From Prosapia bicincta (taxonomy: Eukaryota > Arthropoda > Insecta > Hemiptera > Cercopidae): a stretch of 64,000 bases of DNA. The notes beneath the pieces are model-generated. The model was not told where the DNA came from and ran no database searches. It saw nothing but the letters and a program-made list of their open reading frames with translations. Both the position numbers and the translations under genes were made by a program. Shown one piece after another: positions 59,843 to 64,000 of the stretch; position 1 is the stretch's first letter, and each line of letters opens with the position of its first letter. The DNA is taken from the NCBI GenBank assembly GCA_036971475.1, contig JBAIZL010000002.1:353650582-353714581 (forward strand), in the 5' to 3' direction.

Positions 59843-61069
59843 CTACGACACTCTCTTTACACTCCCTGTGAGAGGCGTATAAGTTACTATCGTATCGTGT
59901 AAAATCAAACAGTAAGCAGCCGTTTTGTCAGGAATATTTTCTGCTGTCTCAAATTCTAACCTGATATCAACTGTTGAGCTCTTCACAGATTCGTTCTGTT
60001 TCGAACAATCAATAACCACTATTGGTGAATATTCCTCATACGAATCCGGAGAAAACAGAGGCGCGTTCTTACGCCCGTAATACGATGATTGAAACTTAGC
60101 GTACATCTCGTACAGCATTGAATAACGTTTTTTCGAAAAATCGGCGCTAACGTTGTCGTACGGGAAAAACTGCGAGTTTAGGAACAGTTTTATGTTTTTA
60201 AGATTGCAATGATCGAAATTAGTTGAATATCTTGTAATGACGTGCTTCCTGTTAGTCTGAAATGCAAAAATTACAAATCTTGGTTTCTCCATTTGGTTCG
60301 ACGTTTTTATCGTCCATGAATGTCTCTGAGTTTGCGGCAGTACGGGGTATTCGTGCAACTCCCAACTCCGAAATGGTACCACGATCTCGTGGTCATCGTT
60401 TAGCTCTCTCAAAAGCCTGACCTTGTGTTCATCAGACAATCTCACGTGCGGCACCCGCCATACTATCTTTTCCAAAACGCATTTCCATACCAATGTGGCA
60501 TCGGTTGCACCGGTAGCTCCTATTATGCAATCGTTGTCTGAAGAAGATCTTATTAGAACCAACTCTTGACGGACGTTCATTATTATTCTACGGTAATCCT
60601 CTGCAAACCCCAACAACAATTGAAGCGGAATACAAAAGTCAAAATTCCCTGTTGAGTTTGGTTTTTCATTAATATCGGTAGGAAACAACCAACCGGACAT
60701 TCTTATAATGTTGCGATCTGGAGCCGAAAGAGATACTAGGCCTTTTAGAGTGCTGGTTATTCCCACGCGTTTCACGGAATCAACCGTAACACCGGAAATT
60801 TCATATCTAATCTCCTCGAACAGATACGACATCGCGTTATTCACAAACGGGACTTCCGTTCCCAAAGTCCCATCTTTTTTCGTCACCTTTCCTTCGATGT
60901 ACAGGTAGCTCTCCGACGGCAGAGTGTACGCATCTTGCGATTGAATAGGAATACGGATTTCGTCGTTATTTCCTAATCTGGATGAAGCGTAAGGGTTGTG
61001 GCTGTGATACTCCTTCTCCCAAATCGTTTCGTCGAACACCGGACCGTGGCCTATGTCTAATATATCCAT
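59843..61069 (-). CDS. Hexon-like major capsid protein (double jelly roll)
   Basis: 408 residues, intact. The sequence resembles a capsid-like protein family common in arthropod polinton-like elements: an early SLYIEGKV-type strand (SESYLYIEGKVTKKDG), LFEEIRYEISGVTVD near 90, the KLFLNSQFFPYD-type segment near 310, and the ending TVDIRLEFETAENIPDKTAA with CLILHD and a C-terminal YTPLTG. In this family the double jelly-roll trimer forms the capsid shell. The start lies inside the preceding small gene (104-bp overlap). It sits next to the penton-like gene, as expected for a morphogenesis module. The alternative is another beta-rich structural protein. Confidence 0.7.
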   Translation of the reverse strand: MDILDIGHGPVFDETIWEKEYHSHNPYASSRLGNNDEIRIPIQSQDAYTLPSESYLYIEGKVTKKDGTLGTEVPFVNNAMSYLFEEIRYEISGVTVDSVKRVGITSTLKGLVSLSAPDRNIIRMSGWLFPTDINEKPNSTGNFDFCIPLQLLLGFAEDYRRIIMNVRQELVLIRSSSDNDCIIGATGATDATLVWKCVLEKIVWRVPHVRLSDEHKVRLLRELNDDHEIVVPFRSWELHEYPVLPQTQRHSWTIKTSNQMEKPRFVIFAFQTNRKHVITRYSTNFDHCNLKNIKLFLNSQFFPYDNVSADFSKKRYSMLYEMYAKFQSSYYGRKNAPLFSPDSYEEYSPIVVIDCSKQNESVKSSTVDIRLEFETAENIPDKTAAYCLILHDTIVTYTPLTGSVKRVS

Positions 61070-61199
61070 CGTTAAGAACTGTGAAACCTATTCTTTCTAG
61101 AAACGTCTTGTTCTCACTTGTTATCCTTTCTATCTGTTCACAAGAACTGAATTTCGTTCCACCAAGAGTATCGTTAATAAAGTCTAACCCCATACTCAT
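60966..61199 (-). CDS. Small unknown protein between the capsid genes
   Basis: 77 residues (MSMGLDFINDTLGG at the start). It begins within the last codons of the penton-like gene (4-bp overlap) and ends 104 bp inside the hexon-like gene in another frame. The first 45 residues lie in otherwise non-coding space, so part of it is probably real. No domain is recognised. Confidence 0.45.
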   Translation of the reverse strand: MSMGLDFINDTLGGTKFSSCEQIERITSENKTFLERIGFTVLNDGYIRHRPRSGVRRNDLGEGVSQPQPLRFIQIRK

Positions 61200-61921
61200 A
61201 CGCGTTTTATATGCAACCTGATGCTTATAGTTTCTCCTCTAAAATCAACTGGATCCCCGTTTTGATCAAGCACTCTCACTACGACTTCTGAAATCAAACT
61301 GAATTTTATGGGCAAGTAAACCAGATTTTGTGGTACTTCTATTATTTTATATCCCGGCGGAACCGATGGAAAAAACGAATGTATAATATGTTCCCTCTTT
61401 CCGTTTTTGTAAGAACCGTCTATGATGTTACAGGAAATTTCGATGTTGTTTACCTTTATAATATTGACCTCTTCATCGCCTAAATGAGGTTTCTTTTCTT
61501 CGTTCGGTGCGAGGTTTCTTTTAAACCCCAACAGCGATCCTATAGAATGTGGTTGATCGAAATGTATGTTGAATTTAGTAACTATTTCGCATCGAAGGAG
61601 GCTGTTATTTGCCGTAAGCGAAAAGTTGCTGTAACCTATGGACCTCTGTAACACTCTGTTCACTTCGTCAATATCGTAAGACCCTGTAGGCAATTCTATC
61701 TCGTATATTTTATTGTTTTTTACGTCACCCGCTTTGCTGTAGTGTAATTTGTTGTTAATGCCTTTGGTGACGTTTGGTATGGAATTGTATGTAGTGAATT
61801 CTAATAGAGCCGCTTCCCACTGGCTTTCTTCGTGCAGCCTTAAAGGTGGAAACAGCACGCTCCTCAGTATAGACTCGTCCGCAGTAAGGGATACCGTGTA
61901 CGATGACATCTTAAATGACAC
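61196..61921 (-). CDS. Penton-like minor capsid protein
   Basis: 241 residues, intact. It has the pattern of the single-jelly-roll vertex protein of polinton/adintovirus-like viruses. An N-terminal LFPPLRL...WEAALLEFTTYNSIP strand pair is followed by YEIELPTGSYDIDEVNRVLQ near 75. A C-terminal VVRVLDQNGDPVDFRGETIS precedes a basic end. It sits directly upstream of the hexon-like gene and downstream of the protease. The start at 61921 overlaps the protease stop by 11 bp; a second ATG at 61909 would leave no overlap and may be the real start. Confidence 0.7.
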   Translation of the reverse strand: MSFKMSSYTVSLTADESILRSVLFPPLRLHEESQWEAALLEFTTYNSIPNVTKGINNKLHYSKAGDVKNNKIYEIELPTGSYDIDEVNRVLQRSIGYSNFSLTANNSLLRCEIVTKFNIHFDQPHSIGSLLGFKRNLAPNEEKKPHLGDEEVNIIKVNNIEISCNIIDGSYKNGKREHIIHSFFPSVPPGYKIIEVPQNLVYLPIKFSLISEVVVRVLDQNGDPVDFRGETISIRLHIKRV

Positions 61922-62261
61922 TGACTTTATTTGCCAGGAATTCTAAACATAAATGGCCGCAAATTAACGAGTCTTCCGGTTGTCTTCTTTCAAAATTGTA
62001 TAGAATTGTTTTTGCCGATCGTAAATACTGATTCAATTCCGATGGTGGTGGCAAGTTGCCGAAACTATCGAAGTAAAACACTGTGCTTCCTAATTTTTTG
62101 TAACAGACCCAATGCGTTCCCGACCCGACGGTGCTGTCCAAGTTCACTATAGCTGATTCGTTTACACGAGGTTTTGACGGAAGATTGTCTCTCATAAAGA
62201 CGCCTCTGAAATTCGGTATAGAAAGGCAGTATGCGTAACGTTCGAGCTCTTCATTCGTCAA
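61911..62261 (-). CDS. Adenain-like cysteine protease
   Basis: 116 residues, intact. The catalytic set of the adenovirus protease family is in order: H50 in SGTHWVC, D65 in YFDSFG, Q94 in RRQPEDS, and C101 in LICGHLC. Adenovirus protease has about 204 residues; the viral and eukaryotic minimal forms are shorter, and this is near the small end. In the viruses it cleaves capsid precursors during maturation. The complete catalytic set suggests recent or maintained function. It lies between the basic/PLA2 genes and the penton-like gene, a typical order. Confidence 0.85.
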   Translation of the reverse strand: MTNEELERYAYCLSIPNFRGVFMRDNLPSKPRVNESAIVNLDSTVGSGTHWVCYKKLGSTVFYFDSFGNLPPPSELNQYLRSAKTILYNFERRQPEDSLICGHLCLEFLANKVSVI

Positions 62262-62296
62262 TGCCTTGTTCGGTAATACGAGTTTTCTACTACTAT

Positions 62297-62551
62297 TTAA
62301 TACACATTTCTGTACGGTCGCAGGTACAACCCCCTCCCGTTTTTTGAACCATTGTTCCTACGTCTTCTCCTGTACTTACTGTCTGTCCTCTTTCGACCAA
62401 CTCTTCTGACAGGCACCCTTTTACGTCTTTTTCTTATTCTCCTTTTCATCCGTCCACCTCCGATTGCACTTTTTGCCTTCATCGCTCCGGCCACCGCTAA
62501 AGCAGCCGCTCTTTCACCAATACTAGCGTCACTAGACTTAGCCCTTTCCAA
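62297..62551 (-). CDS. Very basic core-like protein, likely PLA2 C-terminal part
   Basis: 84 residues. The first part (SSDASIGERAAALAVAGAMK) resembles the segment that, as I recall, normally follows the PLA2 domain in the same polypeptide in related elements. The rest is Arg/Lys-dense (KRRIRKRRKRVPVRRVGRKR), as expected for DNA-condensing core or nuclear-targeting tails. It overlaps the PLA2 frame by 55 bp in the -1 frame. It may be an independent gene, the product of -1 frameshifting near 62555, or a piece separated by a 1-nt indel. Confidence 0.55.
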   Translation of the reverse strand: MERAKSSDASIGERAAALAVAGAMKAKSAIGGGRMKRRIRKRRKRVPVRRVGRKRTDSKYRRRRRNNGSKNGRGLYLRPYRNVY

Positions 62552-62886
62552 GCTTTTTCTGCTAAAACCCTGTCTGCTACAGAACGTGATGCTGAATCAG
62601 AATATCGGGAATAAACTATGTCGTGGACCTTACAGGCTTCGTCTAACTTATTTATACCCCGATCTCCTCGTGCCAAACGTTTTTTCAACTTTGTACCTGG
62701 TCCGCAATATCTATACCCACCCGGTATGTGTAATTCCACCGGTAAAGCGTCGATAGCCCTGTTGACTACGGCACTAACTGGAATAATACCGACTGCTTTT
62801 TTCGCAAGTCTTACAAGTGATGATGATAAACCACTTCCTTCTCTTACAAACTTCTTTCCGTTACTAAATGTTTTATCGTTTAACAT
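62497..62886 (-). CDS. Phospholipase A2-like capsid-associated protein
   Basis: 129 residues. The Ca-binding loop YCGPGT (residues 60-65) and the catalytic His-Asp of ACKVHDIVYSRY (H88, D89) match the secreted-PLA2-like domain of parvovirus VP1 and adintovirus-like viruses, where it helps membrane passage during entry. A possible second Asp lies at 105. After LAEKAW the frame runs into an unrelated-looking tail (GLSLVTLVLVKERLL) while the expected continuation appears in the -1 frame. A TATA-like ATATATATTTAAT precedes the ATG. Confidence 0.75.
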   Translation of the reverse strand: MLNDKTFSNGKKFVREGSGLSSSLVRLAKKAVGIIPVSAVVNRAIDALPVELHIPGGYRYCGPGTKLKKRLARGDRGINKLDEACKVHDIVYSRYSDSASRSVADRVLAEKAWKGLSLVTLVLVKERLL

Positions 62887-63234
62887 ATTAAATATATATG
62901 TATCTATTATTTATCTACACGGTTACTTCATATAGAATGTCCATTTGTTGTAGAAACTTGTTACTTTATAATAACGAACCACTTCATACCAAGTTTTTTT
63001 AAAATAAAGAAATACCTCTATCATATCCAAATGCTTGCAATAATTATTTCTTGTTTTATTTTGTTTATTATTTTTTTATATTTTTTTTGTAGCATATATT
63101 TAATAATTGTTATTCTTTTTACAACAATAATTACTAACACATGTATCACATTAACTTTTTATTGAACAAAAAATAATATTTACATTGTATTACACTTAAC
63201 TAAATAGTAAATGGAAGTAACAGCTCTTCTCCGG
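62887..63234. other. AT-rich spacer
   Basis: About 350 bp, strongly AT-rich, with T-rich runs. No gene is seen. It may hold the promoter of the PLA2 gene and the polyadenylation region of the gene ending at 63235. Confidence 0.5.
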
Positions 63235-63474
63235 TCAATTCCCCTCCTCCGCAATACCGTCAACGGCTGGTTTTTCCGCTTCTGGAGGATAAGATATTGG
63301 TGACGTTCCACGAGCGTCGGTAGTATCCTTTCCATAGTTCGAGGCGCCGACTGTAACTCTCATGCTGAATCCTTGATCCAATAGCTTATTCATCTCGGTT
63401 GAGAAAACGTTAACAGCATCTTTTTGTTCGATGCGTAGCGGATAATACTCTATATATCTAGCAGTCAAAGCCAT
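63235..63474 (-). CDS. Small unknown viral protein
   Basis: 79 residues beginning MALTARYIEYYPLRIEQKDA, with a Pro/Glu-rich end. A TATATAG element lies at about 63547-63553, some 75 bp upstream, and the frame is clean, so it is probably a real gene. No family recognised. Confidence 0.5.
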   Translation of the reverse strand: MALTARYIEYYPLRIEQKDAVNVFSTEMNKLLDQGFSMRVTVGASNYGKDTTDARGTSPISYPPEAEKPAVDGIAEEGN

Positions 63475-63593
63475 CTTGTAAGTTTATGACGGATGTTTCC
63501 TCTTCAAGAAGTAAATTTGAAATATGTATTATTTTTAGTTTCGCTCTCTATATAACAATATATTACATTAGCCTTGTACAATAAAGGCGTTGC

Positions 63594-63938
63594 TTATCCC
63601 TGTTTCCTCTTCTTTGCGGGATGTATTGGTATTGGGTATGAGTAAACCGTCATCCTACGCACAGCATGACATCGTGCTCCAAAATCCTCACCCTTTACTA
63701 ATTTTAAATAACCGCACCTCGGAAACCATCCACCATGTTCGATCCATGGAAATTCATGTGCTTCCCAATCCTTTAAACCACCACCACAGTAAAAGCATAT
63801 AACGCCATCAGGTGGAGAGTGAAAGAAAAAACCGGCTTCTGCAAATTGCCAAGCATAAGGGCGGGAATATACAAATCTGGTGTTGTTGAACGATTCCAGC
63901 CTGCTTCCAGGTGTACTGTATCTCGGGTATGCTACCAT
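63594..63938 (-). CDS. BIR-only IAP-like protein
   Basis: 114 residues with one BIR domain and no RING. Ligands C48, C51, H68 and C75 fit CX2CX16HX6C, with the usual GFFF and GGGLKDWE text around them. The C-terminal part is short and basic (KKRKQG). BIR-only proteins may bind caspases or IAP antagonists without ligase activity. It differs clearly from the BIR-RING protein of the loop and shares only domain-level similarity, so it is a separate acquisition or an old duplicate. The right window edge is only 62 bp away, so the upstream region is barely seen. Confidence 0.85.
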   Translation of the reverse strand: MVAYPRYSTPGSRLESFNNTRFVYSRPYAWQFAEAGFFFHSPPDGVICFYCGGGLKDWEAHEFPWIEHGGWFPRCGYLKLVKGEDFGARCHAVRRMTVYSYPIPIHPAKKRKQG

Positions 63939-64000
63939 ATCTCCTATATTATAAACTGAAATATTTTCTTGAATATATACTATCTATTTGCAGACTAGGT

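Larger units (their letters stand above)
45440..64000. mobile_element. Endogenous polinton/adintovirus-like DNA virus (partial)
   Basis: A contiguous block unlike the host DNA to its left: long GC-richer inverted repeats, a loop with two apoptosis/ubiquitin-type genes, then a dense cluster of mostly intact, leftward, intronless genes. The cluster combines an adenain-like protease, penton-like and hexon-like capsid proteins, a PLA2 protein and a PC4-like protein. These define polinton- and adintovirus-like viruses. The right end is outside the window. Polymerase, integrase and packaging ATPase are not seen here. It could be an integrated provirus, an endogenous relic, or viral sequence joined by assembly. 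Confidence 0.8.

Overview
The window looks like a chromosomal segment of an arthropod, most likely an insect. It is AT-rich, full of (TA)n microsatellites, and carries BEL/Pao and gypsy LTR retrotransposons, Jockey/R1-type LINEs and spliced animal genes. A large endogenous virus-like element occupies about 45.4 kb to the right edge. The species cannot be named from the sequence.

1.8-12.1 kb is a degenerate BEL/Pao retrotransposon, split by an internally deleted, poly(A)-tailed LINE (4391-7520) flanked by near-perfect 13-bp target-site duplications. 12.2-17.9 kb is mostly unassigned but contains one convincing anoctamin (TMEM16) exon. 17.9-28.7 kb is a three-level nest. A 5'-truncated LINE was split by a minus-strand gypsy element (GTAT duplication), and the gypsy was split inside its pol gene by a plus-strand Pao element (ACTAG duplication). 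28.7-45.4 kb holds a likely five-exon host gene for a secreted Lys-rich protein (29917-34375, minus), a second copy of the LINE fragment, palindromic repeats, a mariner remnant, an 84-bp minisatellite and one SR-protein-kinase-like exon.

From about 45.4 kb the base composition and content change. Two inverted arms of about 4 kb (45.8-50.2 and 53.0-57.0 kb), built of short tandem motifs, flank a 2.8-kb unique loop. The loop holds two divergent genes: a six-exon RING-finger gene (minus, with an apparent 1-nt frameshift in the RING) and an intact one-BIR plus RING IAP gene (plus). Right of the arms is a compact, leftward-transcribed cluster typical of polinton/adintovirus-like DNA viruses. From right to left it encodes a BIR-only protein, a small unknown protein, a phospholipase A2-like protein with a basic C-terminal part in the next frame, an adenain-like cysteine protease, a penton-like minor capsid protein, a small overlapping protein, a hexon-like (double-jelly-roll) major capsid protein, a PC4-like putative ssDNA-binding protein, an unknown protein and a small OB-like protein.

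Together the viral part combines a morphogenesis module (protease, two capsid proteins, PLA2, basic core tail), putative ssDNA-binding proteins and three putative anti-apoptotic or ubiquitin-ligase genes. No family-B DNA polymerase, integrase or packaging ATPase is visible; they could lie beyond 64 kb. The herpesvirus- or plastid-like layout (unique loop between long inverted repeats) in an adinto-like element is the most unusual feature of the window.
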